In this document: one piece after another, positions 14,998-27,183 of the stretch
Layout: the number at the start of each line of letters is the position of its first letter
Numbering within the stretch: position 1 is the stretch's first letter
DNA from: Tubulanus polymorphus
Lineage: Eukaryota; Nemertea; Palaeonemertea; Tubulaniformes; Tubulanidae
DNA length: 64,000 nt
Reading direction: 5' to 3'
Assembly (NCBI RefSeq): GCF_964204645.1
Contig: NC_134029.1
Span: forward strand, 15,826,450-15,890,449
Position numbers and translations under genes: made by a program
Notes under the pieces: generated by a model
Database searches by the model: none
Seen by the model: the letters and a program-made list of their open reading frames with translations, nothing else
What the model was told of the DNA's origin: nothing

Positions 14998-15357
14998 GGA
15001 CACCAGAAGAAGCAGGGAGAAGGAAGGCGTTCGTCGTACGATACCAATGACATGGAAGTTGACGCAACCACATTATTTCTTAAATTGAATGACAGCAAAG
15101 CTGGAAAACCAATTCTGACTCTCGTGCCATCGGTTAAACGTCATAACAGGATTAGATATTTTCTAAAAGGAAATGATGTAGATTTATTTTCCCTAGGACA
15201 AATTAACAATCGTTTTATTGTTTTGAAATTACAGCAACATGTAAAGAGTGTGGGAACTTTTCATGTCATTCTATTTTCCGAACCTTTTGTAAAAAATGAA
15301 CAAGTAAATTCACCTAGCCAATTCGTTCATTTGTATGTTAATCTTGTGATTATGTAA
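14998..15357 (+). CDS. Fibrillin-type C-terminal propeptide, terminal exon
   Basis: The frame opens directly after ATTTTAG as GHQKKQGEGRRSSYDTND and continues about 119 codons to a stop. The RRSS followed by an acidic/Asn stretch parallels the furin-cleaved junction of fibrillins. After it come ILTLVPSVKRHNRIRYFLKG, then GNDVDLFSL, then GTFHVILFSEP. This follows the order of the conserved fibrillin C-terminal region: a Leu-Pro segment, an N-R-Y-like stretch, a G-N-x-D segment with a following F, then a G-T-Y/F beta strand and a Pro. In fibrillins this piece is removed on secretion and assembly of extracellular microfibrils. No EGF-like or TB exon is recognisable upstream in the window, so the rest of the gene lies beyond long introns or this is an exon relic. 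Family assignment is from recalled similarity. Confidence 0.55.
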   Translation, partial: GHQKKQGEGRRSSYDTNDMEVDATTLFLKLNDSKAGKPILTLVPSVKRHNRIRYFLKGNDVDLFSLGQINNRFIVLKLQQHVKSVGTFHVILFSEPFVKNEQVNSPSQFVHLYVNLVIM

Positions 15358-16556
15358 CATGTATATTTAAGTATGCTTTACGTCAGTATATTTTACCCAG
15401 AATAAAATCTTTTGGCCAACATGTCGTGGAATCTCTTTCACCAAAGTGGACATTTGTCTTCCAATATCACGACTACTATATTAAATTCTAATATCTATAA
15501 GTATAACTATTCACCAAGGATAATGTTTGTATCCAATATTTTTCAGAATATACATGAATACACAAGTTTTTCAAAAGTTATTATTATTAATTTCAATGTA
15601 CAAATTAATTTCAAGATTGGTAGGATTTATCCACACACACGTCCATAATATTATTCATATGTCCAAAGTGCGGTCGAATCGAACATTCGTAAAAATGACG
15701 ATTGTTTAGGCTAATCACATGACATAAATATGGCGGCGTTGAGAAAAAGATTGTACCATTATCAACTACAAGGTGCCGCCATCTTGGAAATCAAATTGCT
15801 CACGGAGCGAGTTAGTCCATAGTAAAATCGTGTTCGTAAAGATTCGGTGTAGATATTCAAACTGTTGGCGGTTAAAATCTGCGGTGTTCCTCTATCAAGA
15901 TGACTGATTTCCATGTATATGGATTATCAGACAAGTCGGCGCTAGAACTCATGACTCATCGAAAAAGACAAAATATTCATAAATGACGAAATTTTTAACA
16001 AAGATAAATGATTTTATTTCTTAAGATTCATGAATTTATTTATATTGTGATTACATTTTTTTAAACATTATATTTACATCATACCGAAATTTGGGATATT
16101 TAACATGATATAATTGCATCAATCAACATTATGATTGCTTGCTTCAATAGCGGAAAAAGTACAGAATAGGAGATCTACTTACAGCGTACGACATGTATAA
16201 ACAATAATATTTCATTTAATACCTGTTGAAAACATTAATACATTTAAAAAAGAAAATATGATACTATCATTCAATACAACCTTGGAATATCGATATAGAA
16301 TTACTAATTTCGATTGCACTGACATGGAATTTGCGCAAGAATAATAACTATGCGGGGAGACTCTCACTCTCTCAAATCACGTTTTGTATTAAAAAATTTT
16401 GTTCTCCCTTATTTGTTGGAGATTACACATTTTTGAATGTTGGAGAAGACCACCTACCAATGGTCAATATTGCCCACTAAATCGATGTTAACCATATGAT
16501 AAAAATTTATGATCTTTCTATTTCGATAATTCAAGTTCATTTCCTGTTCATTTGGT
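15358..16556. other. No recognisable gene
   Basis: This interval contains the probable 3' UTR of the fibrillin-like exon (AATAAA at about 15400) and then AT-rich non-coding sequence. The short frames at 15412-15709 have no domain. Confidence 0.45.
15400..15405 (+). terminator. Candidate polyadenylation signal AATAAA
   Basis: An AATAAA lies about 45 bases after the stop of the fibrillin-like exon ('cccagaataaaatc'). It could define a very short 3' UTR. The hexamer is common by chance in AT-rich DNA. Confidence 0.35.
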
Positions 16557-16651
16557 CGTTATCATCCCAAGGCCTATAACCCTAAACATAAGAAGTGTAT
16601 CTAGTTATCATCCCAAGGCCTATAACCCTAAACATAAGAAGTGTATCTAGG
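16557..16651. repeat. Exact tandem duplication, 47-bp unit x2
   Basis: A 47-base unit starting 'gttatcatcccaaggcctat' is present twice back to back with no visible difference. Each copy contains 'taaccctaaac', similar to a telomere repeat but isolated. The identity suggests a recent slippage or polymorphism. Confidence 0.9.
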
Positions 16652-16779
16652 CCCCCTGATACGAGATCCTTATGTGAGTCGCATCCCCACATTTCCCCAC
16701 ATTTCAGCTGTTGTCATTTCGCGTAATTCTCCGATTACGCGGAATTTCGGTTAACCCAGCTAACACAAAAACGCCCAAG

Positions 16780-17045
16780 AAACCTTTCGAAAACGGTATC
16801 GGTTTTTTTGTATTGGAAACGTTCTATTAAAACGTTTCTGCAATGTTATTCATTCTGTGAACACTTTTGAACGTTTTACAAACGTTTTTAGAAAAGCATT
16901 AATGAAACCTTGTCAATACGTTGAAACCCTTGTAGAAACGTTTCAAAAACTTTATTCTTAAACGTTTTTGAAACGTTCATTCATTCCTTTTATTGAAACA
17001 TGACATAAACATGAAAAACGTTTAAAAACCTATCAGCAACGTTTC
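16780..17045. repeat. Cluster of AAACGTTT palindromes
   Basis: About ten occurrences of AACGTT or the full 8-base palindrome AAACGTTT lie in 265 bases at irregular spacing, in both strand senses by symmetry. This is much denser than expected even in AT-rich DNA. It may be an eroded tandem repeat or a foldback element. Confidence 0.65.
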
Positions 17046-17799
17046 CTCTTTAACCTGCCTGGTGGCAGTAGACAGAGATAAACTACGTATAAGTCATACG
17101 TCAGAGATAAGTCATACGTATACAATACTTATTCCCTCTATGGATATTTTTATTGATAATATAATTCAACAAAATCGATTATCATCAAAAACAAGCATCG
17201 ATGGTTGGACGGATAGAGATATTCCTATTGCGTTTATTTTATGGCATGAGACGGCCCTTTCTATAAGCATCATCTTCGCAGCCACTTTCATCCAGGCGTA
17301 GGCCCCATTAATTCTCTTCTAGCACTCGTCTGGAACAAATAAAGCACATTTAGATTTACAGAAAACCATGGAAGTACGCTCAAATCAACTAATCAATTTG
17401 TTTCAAATATCAGTATGTAATAAATCAATTCTTTTGTTCTTACATTTTAAAAAATACTATGATCAACGGATGATTCGATTCAATTCGATTAGAGATCGGA
17501 AATAGATTGCTCCCAGTGCAACTGACATAGGCGATTTCAAGATGGCGATGTTTGCAGTACACGTGGGCACAGGCAGCCTCATTCCTCTTTAAATCCATTT
17601 GATGTTGATCCAGAAATGGAAGAGTATGGAGATCGATTAGATACATCAAGAACTTCAACACCAGAAACATCGAGAAGAGAAACTCAACCAATCAATAATG
17701 ATCCAAGTCAATTACAAGTAGTATTAGAAAAACAAATTGATAGACTAAACAATTCAGAAGAACAGATAAATAGTACTTTAGATATGTGCAAAATGCAAC
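17046..17799. other. No firmly supported gene
   Basis: A polar, Ser/Thr/Glu-rich open frame begins about 17590 and runs to 17852 (EEYGDRLDTSRTSTPETSRR and onwards). It has no recognisable domain and overlaps the next repeat at its 3' end. It could be a gene fragment, but nothing else supports it. Confidence 0.35.
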
Positions 17800-18110
17800 C
17801 TTTATTAGGGTTTTCTGTTTCTTCACAGAAAACCCAATTGAAATTCGCGTGATTATTAGGGTTTCTGCTGCCTTGGCAAAAACCCTATTGGATTCCTGCT
17901 GCTATTATTTTAACATATTTTCCACTGAGTTTCGTCACATAAAAATCATCTACTAGATTTGACTACTAACTTTGAAACGAAATGTTAAACTCTGATAATA
18001 ATATAACAGTCTCTTTCTTCGCGTAGTTTCTATGGATGTACTGTGTTTCCTATTTTAAACTTGAAGTTACTTAAAGATAACACCGGTGGAAATAGCAATC
18101 ATCAATCATG
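17800..18110 (+). repeat. Dispersed ~300 bp repeat, copy A
   Basis: It starts with a hairpin-like 'agggttttctg' / 'cagaaaaccc' pair and contains 'ttccactgagtttcgtcaca', 'tttgactactaac', 'tataacag' and 'taacaccggtggaaata'. The same order of blocks is found at 21165-21435, with many substitutions. Probably a SINE- or MITE-like family. No RNA polymerase III promoter is evident. Confidence 0.7.
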
Positions 18111-21100
18111 GCGCGCATACTGGCGCGAATCTGAAAGTTTGTGACGTCATTTCATAAATAAATAAAGAAGGAATGCTCCGACAATATCCAATTCACAGGT
18201 TACTGTGAATAACTGGGGTTCGACCATTCACAACTCAAAAATGTACTTCCTTGTTTGTGAAGTAAGTTTATTCATACTGTTATTAAAAGCAGTTCCTTTT
18301 AAACATTCTATAATAGTATAGTTTTGTTCGTGGATATAATACTTCGAAAAATCAACAGCGGTTTATTCATTTACTGTACCGGTACGCGTTTTCTTAATTG
18401 AATTGAATTGGTCTGGTCCAAACGGCGGGTCATACTAGTTAGCGTCAGAAAATGTCAGCGTCGGTGATACCATGTTATCGTCGATATTAAACGGTCTAAA
18501 GTCAGTTTATACATCACATACATTACAAATTGGAGGCCCCTTGTACATGTACATCACATCGTGACGCAGCGGCGATGGTAATGTCATATAAGAACAAAGT
18601 GAGTTGAAAATACCTACCCACTGTACCGATAAAGAATGATTGCTAGCCAGAGAGCAGTGACAGTCAGTAGTAATGGGGAGTGATGGTACCGTTCGTGATT
18701 ATGTTTTTATAATGGTTAGTGGACGTCAATTTCATATGTGAATTGTAGTCCCCATCTGATCGCTTGACTTGTCAGACTGACTTGTCACTCTACTAATAGT
18801 AACACTATAAGGCCTTACCTCCTGCATACTTTACCCTATAGGCCAAATTTGTGCTTTGGGCCAAATTCGGTTTTCTTATCTAGTCGACTTTTTTTCGGAA
18901 CTAATTATCGGAACTAATTATAACCGAATATGCGCTTAAACTGTCACTGTTATTTCCCCGAAAACCTGGCACATTACTACTTTGCGCGTAGTAGCACAAG
19001 CGCGTAGTAGCACATGTGGGTCAACATATCCATGTTGTGAGTAAACCCCTAGGTGGCACTCTTTCAAAAAAACGGAATGTTACGAACTGATTTCGGGTGA
19101 AATCTTTGCTCGCATCCCTGAACGACATTCTATCCAGAAAGGCAGAAACCCGTTATCGCTGTGAAGCGGGATACCGGGATTCGGGGTAGCGTGCTCTGGC
19201 AAGTGACTACAAGAAATCTACTTCCGTTTCCGTAAAGATTCATAATGTCAAGTCTCAGGTCTCAACTCTCGGAATTTCCTCGACCAAGAGGGAATACAGG
19301 TAACTCTCTCTCTCTCTCCCATAATCCTATACATTAAAAAAGGCGCATATCGGCGTCGCTTCTATGGTTCGCTCACGTCACTAGCATCTGGGTGGTAGAG
19401 AAGCTAGAAGGGGAAAATACTCTGATTTCCTCCATGAGATTTAACGTTCAAAAATATATCAAGTCTTCCTCTGGTGAGTGAGAATACTTTATGGAGTCCT
19501 AATTCTAAGTGATGTCATAATGGTAACACGGGTGACTGAATGTCCTCACAAATCACCCATGAAAAAGCGTGTGCATGAATGAAAAACTGTGACCAAGAGA
19601 ATTAATAGGAGGAAATAGGACTGAGGAGGAAATACAGGACTGCGTCCAGCGCTACAAGTATTTCCGGCCTCCACAGCCGACCTGCGCAGGCGTTTAGCTT
19701 AAAAAGAGAATAATAGATACCAACTAAATAAAACGAGAAGCATTCACCAATTTTTGACCTCTCCCACTAGAGGGTGCCCTCAATGCTTCCCCTTTTGGAA
19801 GACTTACATGATGCCCAAAACACTTCAACCCACAAGATTCTCCAAGAATATTTTATGGTGTCACAGAATCCCAAAATGCACACGCCAAAAATCCTTTCCT
19901 CAAATGATAGTAAATCCGACACCACAAATATAGTTAAGGGAAAAAGGCAAAAGATTTAGAATTTTATGTATATGATAATATTCTCTTGAATACTATTTAT
20001 TATTTCTTGGAAATATTCAAACAATAAACAATATGTACCCAACCTCGAGGCTATCTCTTATTTATTACATTTTGAGTAGATAAAATGGCCAACCGGTCAC
20101 CAAAGGAGATTAACACAGGCATATTGCCCTTAATACAAGTGCACGACTCGCACCAGAAACCAATAGTATTAAGAATAAAGATTTCAGATAGTCTAACATC
20201 ACGTCTCAATAATAGTTGCTAAAACCCTGCGCTCTTTTTACGCTAAAGAAAATGTAACTCTAAGTGCTCCAAATAAAGATAAGAATTTTCGCTATATTTG
20301 ATCATAGTTCCAGTTAAGTATTTATTTAATTATTTTTCCTATTATGTTTATGTAAGAGATGGTCACTATTCCGAAAACTCAAAAGTTGAGGGAAAAACCA
20401 AGAGAGGAAATCGGAAAGAAGAATACTTTCGGGGAATTATTCAAAGGAGAGAGCCTCCTTGAACCCTGAAAGATTGTTTTCCGAAAACATCTTGGAAGAA
20501 AAACAACTTAATAAGGAGAATAAGGACCAAAAAATATTTTTGCTAAAGGAAATCAGTGCTAAGTATGACTTACTAAGAAAATTAGATTAATCCCTCCCCC
20601 CATAGTTCGAAATCTTAGTAATATACACCTAAGAATGTACACCGAGACTAATTAATAAAGCACATTTTTGCCTTTTATAGAGCCCAGATTATGACATAAC
20701 CCCATCTAATTGGCTAAAACAAAGCACCCCGAGCACACAATATAATTAAGAACCGTATAGTGGCACCATCTCGGGCACAGAGCACAGCATAGAAATATCG
20801 ATTTAAGCACGGGAATATCGATTAAGGCACATTAACTTGAAAAATACAAAACGGGAATGACCCAAACACATAGAAGAGGTCTTCAAGTAGAGTTTTTGAA
20901 TTCAAACTAAATCATACAATATTTCATTAAGATAGAAATAAAATAGTTTCTAATCTGCCAGACCGAAGTCCATAACATTTAACATTCTTGCCTCAGAATT
21001 ACAAATACGTTATAAGGTTTTATTTTACATCATACAAACTTTTAATATGAATTTAATAGGAATTTAATATGAATTTTAGACTGAACTGGGGAGGACTCTG

Positions 21101-21164
21101 CAGCTGGAAAATAAAAAGAACAGAACGAAGTGAAACGAATTTCCGCTACAGCTGCTAGCAGCTA
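18111..21164. other. No recognisable gene
   Basis: Intergenic sequence. Minor features are a small direct repeat 'gcgcgtagtagcaca' near 18985-19015, a short CT run near 19305, and several AAG/GAA-rich stretches at 20390-20540. The 61-codon frame at 19774 has no domain. Confidence 0.45.
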
Positions 21165-21435
21165 TATTTAGGGTTTTCTGACTTTCGTCGAAAACCCTCT
21201 TGTAATTCTGTTGATTATTATCATTATTAACAACATATCTTCCACTTTTTTTCATCACATAAAATTCATCTTCTCTCGGATTCGACAACTAACAGCTACT
21301 TAACGGAATGTAGAATTCTGATAGAAATATAACAGACTTTCCCTCCACGTAGATTCTATCAATGCACTCTGCACCCTATTTTAAACTTAAAATTACTTTC
21401 AGACAGCTAACACCAGCGGAAATATACTACGCCGG
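21165..21435 (+). repeat. Dispersed ~300 bp repeat, copy B
   Basis: Direct-orientation relative of the copy at 17800-18110. It has the same opening 'agggttttctg' with its 'gaaaaccct' partner, the 'ttttcatcacataaaattca' block, 'ttctgatagaaatataacag' and the closing 'taacaccagcggaaata'. The ~3.3 kb spacing and divergence suggest independent insertions. Confidence 0.7.
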
Positions 21436-21942
21436 TGATCGGCTATTGGTATGTCCCTTTAGACCGGTTGATCCCATTCTCCATTTTACATGTTCGATGC
21501 ATGTCAAACATGTCAGTATCGAGTTAGTTCCGGGTTAAAATGGCGTCTCATCGAATAAGCGAAACTAAGAGTAATATCAAAATCGCACTGGAATGATTGA
21601 TTACAGTAAATCAGCTGATAATCTATGAATCATAAATGTAATCAGCAAACAAACGGAAATTCAAAGACCGAAGAAAAGGCATTAATTGCTGTGAGTATCG
21701 AATTAATCTGCTGATATTACTCGGAATTCAAATAGCCACTACCATGACTACTGAATTGATACTTATTAATTTTGAAGGTAAGAAAAAGGGATCAGCTGTG
21801 ATAGACATTCTGAGGGAACTTTGCTGAAGGGCGACATGGTTTCTTCGTCAACCATATGTAAAATATATTCACTCAATTGATGTGTTTCTGATGATGTGAA
21901 AATGACTAAAGTCTGAATAAAGTTTACAATCGTAAATCACCA
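21436..21942. other. No recognisable feature
   Basis: AT-rich sequence up to an abrupt join with Polinton polymerase sequence at about 21943. There is no terminal repeat at the join, so copy 1 is truncated here. Confidence 0.5.
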
Positions 21943-24647
21943 TATCACCATAATAAAATATATCTATGTAGAAAATGTTTACATAAATTCAGTAATGAAA
22001 GTACATTATTATATCATAAACAATTATGTGAAAATCATGATTATTGTAAATTAGTTTTACCAAATGAAAAGGATAAAATATTAGAATTCAAAAAATATGA
22101 TTACAAAAATAAAGTTCCATTTGTTATATATGGAGATTTTGAATCATTAAATAAAGAATTAACTGATCAAGATAGAAAAGAAATATATTATAAAAGAAAG
22201 AAATTAAATTCTAATGAAAATGATTTTTCAGATGAACCACCAAAAACAAATACTATTAAAAAGATTCATCAATCAGCTGCTGCTTTCGGGTTATATATTA
22301 AATCTGATTATACAGAACTAATTGAAAGTGAATATTATCATTACAGAAATGAAAATGTTATCAATCATTTTTGTGACTTATTAATTGAATATGAAATAAG
22401 ATTTATTAAATTATTGAATACAAATAAAGAAATTTTAATGACAGAAGAAGATAAAGAAGAATTTGTGTTTACAGATAAATGTTATTAGTGTGAAAAGATA
22501 TTTAATTTTAGAGATAAAAAAGTAAGAGACCATGATCATTTGAACGGAAAGTTTATAGGCGCTGCACATGAGAATTGTAACTTACAAGCTAAGAAAATTA
22601 ACTTTGTACCAGTTATATTTCATAATCTATCAGGATATGATGCACATTTATTCATCAAACAGTTATGCCATAAAATAGAAGAAATTAATAATGAAATAGA
22701 AAGATTAAATTCAAATAGATCAAAAGATAAAAAACCAACTTATAAATTTAGAATGTTAGCTAAAACATCTGAGAATTATATATCATTCCAATTTGGGTGT
22801 TTAAGATTTATAGATTCATATAGATTTTTAAATAGTTCATTAGATAACTTATCAAAATCATTAGTTGATGATGAATTGAAAATATTAAAACAACACTACC
22901 CAAATAATGATGATTTTCAATTAATGAGATATAAAGGCGCAATTCCATATTCTTTCTATAAAAATCATAATGATTTTAACATAACTGAATTATTGAAAGA
23001 ACAATTCTATGATGAATTAAAAAATGAATATGTTAAAGATGAAGTATATAATAGAACATTGAATATTTGGAATCATTTCAAAATAGAAAATCATGGACAA
23101 TTAGTAGATTCATATCTAAAATCAGATGTATTATTATTAACTGATATATTCGAAAGGTTTAGAGATGTAAATCTAAAATATTTCGATATTGATCCATGTC
23201 ATTGTTATTCAAGTCCAGGATTAACATGGGATCGTGGTTTAAAATTTACAGATATAAAAATGGATTTGTTAACAAATATAGATCAATTACTATTATTTGA
23301 AAAATCTATAAGAGGAGGAGTTTCAGGTGTATTAGGCGATAGATATTTCAATGTAAATGATAATCCTGGATATAAGTTATTATATATAGATGCAAATAAT
23401 TTGTATGGTTGGGCAATGATGGAACCACAACCTTATGGAGTATTTGAATTAACTGAAGTTTCACAACATGAAAATAATGATAAATTTGATTGGAAGAAAA
23501 GAATTCTAGATATTGCAGATGATTCAGATACTGGTTACTTTTTTGTTGTAGATTTAGAATATCCTGAACATATTGAATTTAAATCTAGAAATCTAGCATA
23601 CTGTCCAGAACATAAAACTGTAACTCATGAAGAATTATCAAATTATCAAAAAAGGATTAAACCCGAAAATCATATTCATACAGAAAAGTTAATGGTAACT
23701 CAGGAAGATAAATATAATTATGTAGTACATTATAGAAAGTTTTATTTGAATCAAGGAATGGTTCTAAAAAAAGTACATAGATATATTTCATTTAGTCAAT
23801 CTAAATGGTTAGAAAAATATATAGATTTTAACACCAAACAGAGCACTGAAGCTAAAACTGATTTTGAGAAAGATTTCTTCAAGTTAATGAACAATGCATT
23901 CTATGGTAAGACTTGTGAAAATATTAGAAATAGAAATGATATTGTTATGATATGAAAATTTAGCTGCAGTTAAAATGAGAAGAACTTCTATGAAATTAAA
24001 TAAACCAATTTATGTTGGTGCTTCAGTTTTAGAAATATCAAAGCTATTGATGTATGAATTCTATTATAACGTATTACAACCTCATTTTGGAGAAAAGCAT
24101 ATAGAAATCTTATATTTTGATACAGATTCTTACATATTAAAGATTAAAACTAATGACATAACAGATGATTTAAAAACATTAAAACATCATTTTGATTTTA
24201 GTATTTATCCTAAAGATCATGAATTGTTTAACAATGATAATAAAAAGGTGCCTGGTAAATTCAAAGATGAATTAGGTGGTGAAGAAATGATTGAATTCAT
24301 TAGTATTACATCTAAAATGTATTCATATAAAACCAAAGAACATGAAGCTAAAAAGTTAAAAGGAATTACCAAAAGCGTTGTTGAAAAGAATATTCATTTC
24401 AAAGATTACATCAATTGTATATTCAATGAAGAAGTTAGAAAACATGAGATGTTTAAGATCTGAAGATCATGAAATGTTTATTGAAGAAATAGAGAAGATA
24501 AGTTTAAACCCATTCGATGATAAAAGATATATTTTAGATGATGGAATTCATTCAGTTGCTTTTGGTTGCAATTTAGATAAATACTTAAGATTTAAAAGAG
24601 AAGAAACAAAAGAGAAGGAAATAATGAACAGGATTATAACGTGTTAA
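21943..24647 (+). pseudogene. polB: Polinton type B DNA polymerase, copy 1, C-terminal half, broken
   Basis: It corresponds to the copy 2 polymerase from about residue 421 to the natural C-terminus. In order it shows a C2HC finger, exonuclease motif I (YGDFES), a Cys pair plus RDHDH...GAAHENCN resembling endonuclease VII, exonuclease II (NLSGYDAHLF), exonuclease III (YLKSDVLLL), palm motif A (DANNLYGW), motif B (KLMNNAFYGK) and motif C (YFDTDSYI). In Polintons this enzyme replicates the element by protein priming. It is broken three ways: a TAG replaces a Tyr codon near 22486, a frameshift follows motif B near 23950, and another lies near 24455. It is valuable because copy 2 lacks motifs B and C. 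The start is missing. Confidence 0.9.
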
Positions 24648-24654
24648 TCAAATT

Positions 24655-24676
24655 TCAATTAAAATATGTATTATAA
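24655..24676 (+). promoter_or_regulatory. Second leader motif: AATAAAAATATGTATTATAA type
   Basis: The leader aattaaaatatgtattataa before the remnant gene also precedes the small gene at 39143 (minus), the HNH gene at 28258 (+, with one change) and the copy 3 HNH gene at 48339 (minus). Its presence before unrelated genes marks it as a promoter-like element distinct from the T-run motif of the capsid cluster. Confidence 0.5.
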
Positions 24677-24728
24677 ATGGAGAGTAAACAAGTACACAGT
24701 GAGAACAACAAATCATTTCTAGATAGAA
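24677..24728 (+). pseudogene. Remnant of the gene following polB (first ~17 codons)
   Basis: After the polymerase stop come the conserved intergenic motif, AAATATGTATTATAA, and an ATG starting MESKQVHSENNKSFLDR. This matches the small gene that follows polB in copy 2 (start 39143, minus strand). Homology ends abruptly at about 24728, where the repeat shared with the copy 3 flank begins. Confidence 0.8.
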
Positions 24729-24730
24729 AC

Positions 24731-24925
24731 ACATTATTATTCGAAAATGAAATTATTAAATTCGTGGAATCAGTTGTAAAGCTGAAAAAAGAAATACGGT
24801 TATGATTGGGTCAGGATAAAGACAAAGCAATAAGTAACCTGGCAGACTAGGTTGAGGCAAATGTATGATTCATCAGTGGAACACTGACCGAGGCTACAAT
24901 ATTGTAACCTAGGTCAGTTGAATCG
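24731..24925. repeat. Flanking repeat shared with 48742-48935
   Basis: The opening 'acacattattattcgaaaatg' (split by few changes) and the next ~75 bases closely match 48744-48817. Weaker similarity continues to the palindrome 'gaccgaggctacaatattgt'. Polinton sequence ends at this repeat in copy 1, and it lies just outside copy 3. Confidence 0.75.
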
Positions 24926-26375
24926 GTATTCGAAAAACGCCTAATGAAAAACACCGAATCGGAAAACGCATAACGCCTAATTCCTAGAAAATGACCTAAT
25001 TTAGAAGCTGTGCTATTTACCGATATTGTCACTTTCGTGACATACTATTTAGTGATACTCACAATCCAATTCAATTACATAACGGAAAAATGGCAGCTTT
25101 CTCAACCGATGATATTAGAAAGATCAGAAGGGTTAGTATCAAGAGGGTTTAGGGTTTAATACTATGGGCTAGGCTTTACATAGTTACAAAATTAACGGTT
25201 TCGGAAGCTCGCATCGCTAGTGCTGTCGTAAAACGTTACGCTTACACTCCGGTGTTTGCGTGTTCGAATCCTGATTTTTTGGGGTATTTTTCAAGAGTTT
25301 TCAAGTCCATACAGTCAATGTGCATGCGCGACGAGCCGATTAGGATCTACCCTTTAAAACCGGCCTCAAATTTTGAATGCCGGAATCATTAGATGGTCGT
25401 GCATAAATATGGTACAACGGCAACGCGCACGAAGACTGATAGCCTTTCTCAAATAATCCTCCAACGGTTCACATCCACGCTATGTGAGTCTTATTCAGAT
25501 TAGGCCTACCAACGAGTGGTGTAAATGATCTCAGCCCCTGAACTCAAAGACAAAAATAATAAACTAAGTTCCATATCAAAAATAAATGTCTTTTATTATC
25601 ATGAAATAATAACAAGATTTATTAGATTTATTAGCAGTATAATACCGGTACACTTACGTATCACTTCGGTACACTCCCTGATTTCTTATCAACTTCTCTC
25701 TTCGTTACACATAATTGAGTCAAGGGAATTAAAAATATAAGAAGTTGTGCATGCATACTTTATGGATGGCCACGTAGGCTTACACCCAAGGAAATACTTG
25801 TACATGTATTCTAATGTCTATTTCAACTTTGATCGGACTTGATCAACTGACGTATTTACCTAATTAATATGTCCGTAAATCACTAGCAGTGGACAGTGGA
25901 ACTAAAACATCAATTTTTTAATGCATTTTACGCTATATTGAAGGAATGTCAAAAGTTCTCTAATTTACTAAACAGAATCGGAGAAAAAAGTCTTCATTTT
26001 CTGTTTCCAATGTCTAAATTACCTACAAACCATGATAAAAATGTTTTGAAAATACACGTATCTCGGTTTGTAGGCATAGAAACAGAAGGCGCATTTTCAA
26101 ACTTTATTGACACATTGATTTGGGACATTGGGAAGGTTGGTACTTTATAACCAAAACTGAGTTACTTCACCCAAATAAGATTAAATAGACATTGGAAGTA
26201 TTAAATGAAAAACTGAAAAAATGATAAGTTCTCTTACCAATGCATAAATACATATATTTCTTCACTAATCAATGCATAGGCTACAAACTGGTACACAAAC
26301 TCGATAGATCACACTCGATCCACTGAAAATAAGAGTTAAATGATAATCAGAAAAATTGAATTCATTGATCTAGAA
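24926..26375. other. No recognisable gene
   Basis: Non-coding AT-rich sequence. Short open frames (25525-25740, 25896-26150) have no domain. A 'gtgttcgaatcctg' near 25260 resembles a tRNA B box, but no cloverleaf forms around it. Confidence 0.45.
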
Positions 26376-26769
26376 TTAAAAATAACCTTTATGAAGAAAT
26401 TGTTGGTAGTTTTTCAAATGGCCAACAGTCATTGATGCCTGTAAACTTGCAGTAACTTTTACTGCACCTGGAACGAAATTAGGATATTTCTTATTAATAC
26501 AAGAAACATTCAAATGGTAATATGTATTTTGTCGTTTGTCACTAACACATAAATTATTTGTATTCTTATCTAAGTATGTGCGGTAATCTAATTTTCGTAC
26601 AATCAAATCACTTGGAGTTAATCTATCAAAATCAGTAAATTCTTTAATTCGCACACCAAGTAAGAATACAAGAAAAAAACCATCATCAGAATGGGAAATA
26701 CTATTATCACAACCAGGATTACCACGATATCTTCTAACAGTTTGTCCCTTCATTCCAGCAGTAGATAAA
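26376..26769 (-). CDS. Unrecognised reading frame abutting the Polinton left end
   Basis: The minus-strand frame of 125 codons from 26753 stays open upstream to the Polinton boundary at 26769 (reading STAG before the first Met), so it appears cut by the element. The peptide has several Cys (NPGCDN, NNLCVSDKR, VSCINKK) and a mixed beta-like composition. Codon use is typical of a real protein. I do not recognise the family. It could be a host exon or part of another transposon into which the Polinton inserted. Confidence 0.4.
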
Positions 26770-27183
26770 AGTAATAGGGATAATAGGCTTTCAAGCCAAA
26801 GGTCGAACGGTCGAGCTCATTAAAAAACAAAACATTAAAAGTAATTTAAAACTATAATATATTTTCATAACCGTGTGCATTTTATATTATAACTAAATAT
26901 TTATTCTAAGATATTAATAATTTTAATTTTAAAAGCATATTGTATTAAATCAATTGGTCGCTCCACTTCGCTACCGCTCCGCTCCGCGACCAATTGATTT
27001 ATTTACAATACACAAATTCATATAATCAAATATATTTTGATAATAATAATTATTCTATTATTCAACTGAAATACACACGGTTATGAAAATATATTATAGT
27101 TTTAAATTACTTTTAATATTTGTTTTTAATGAGCTCGCCCCTTCAACCTTTAACCTGAAAGCCTATTATCCCTATTACTCTTA
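26770..27183. repeat. Palindromic left terminus of the Polinton
   Basis: The outer ~125 bases (26770-26895) return inverted at 27068-27183, including AGTAATAGGG...GGCTTTC, the gagctc segment and 'taatatattttcataaccgt' (with small differences). The middle contains a second inverted repeat, 26941-27011, with arms built on 'atcaattggtcgc'. The whole 414 bases can fold into a long two-level hairpin. Confidence 0.85.

Noticed and set aside
16557-16651. Interstitial telomere sequence
   Set aside because: 'taaccctaaac' occurs once per 47-base unit, not as a tandem hexamer.
25205-25280. tRNA-like sequence with 'gtgttcgaatcctg'
   Set aside because: Only a B-box-like match. No acceptor stem, A box or cloverleaf could be formed.
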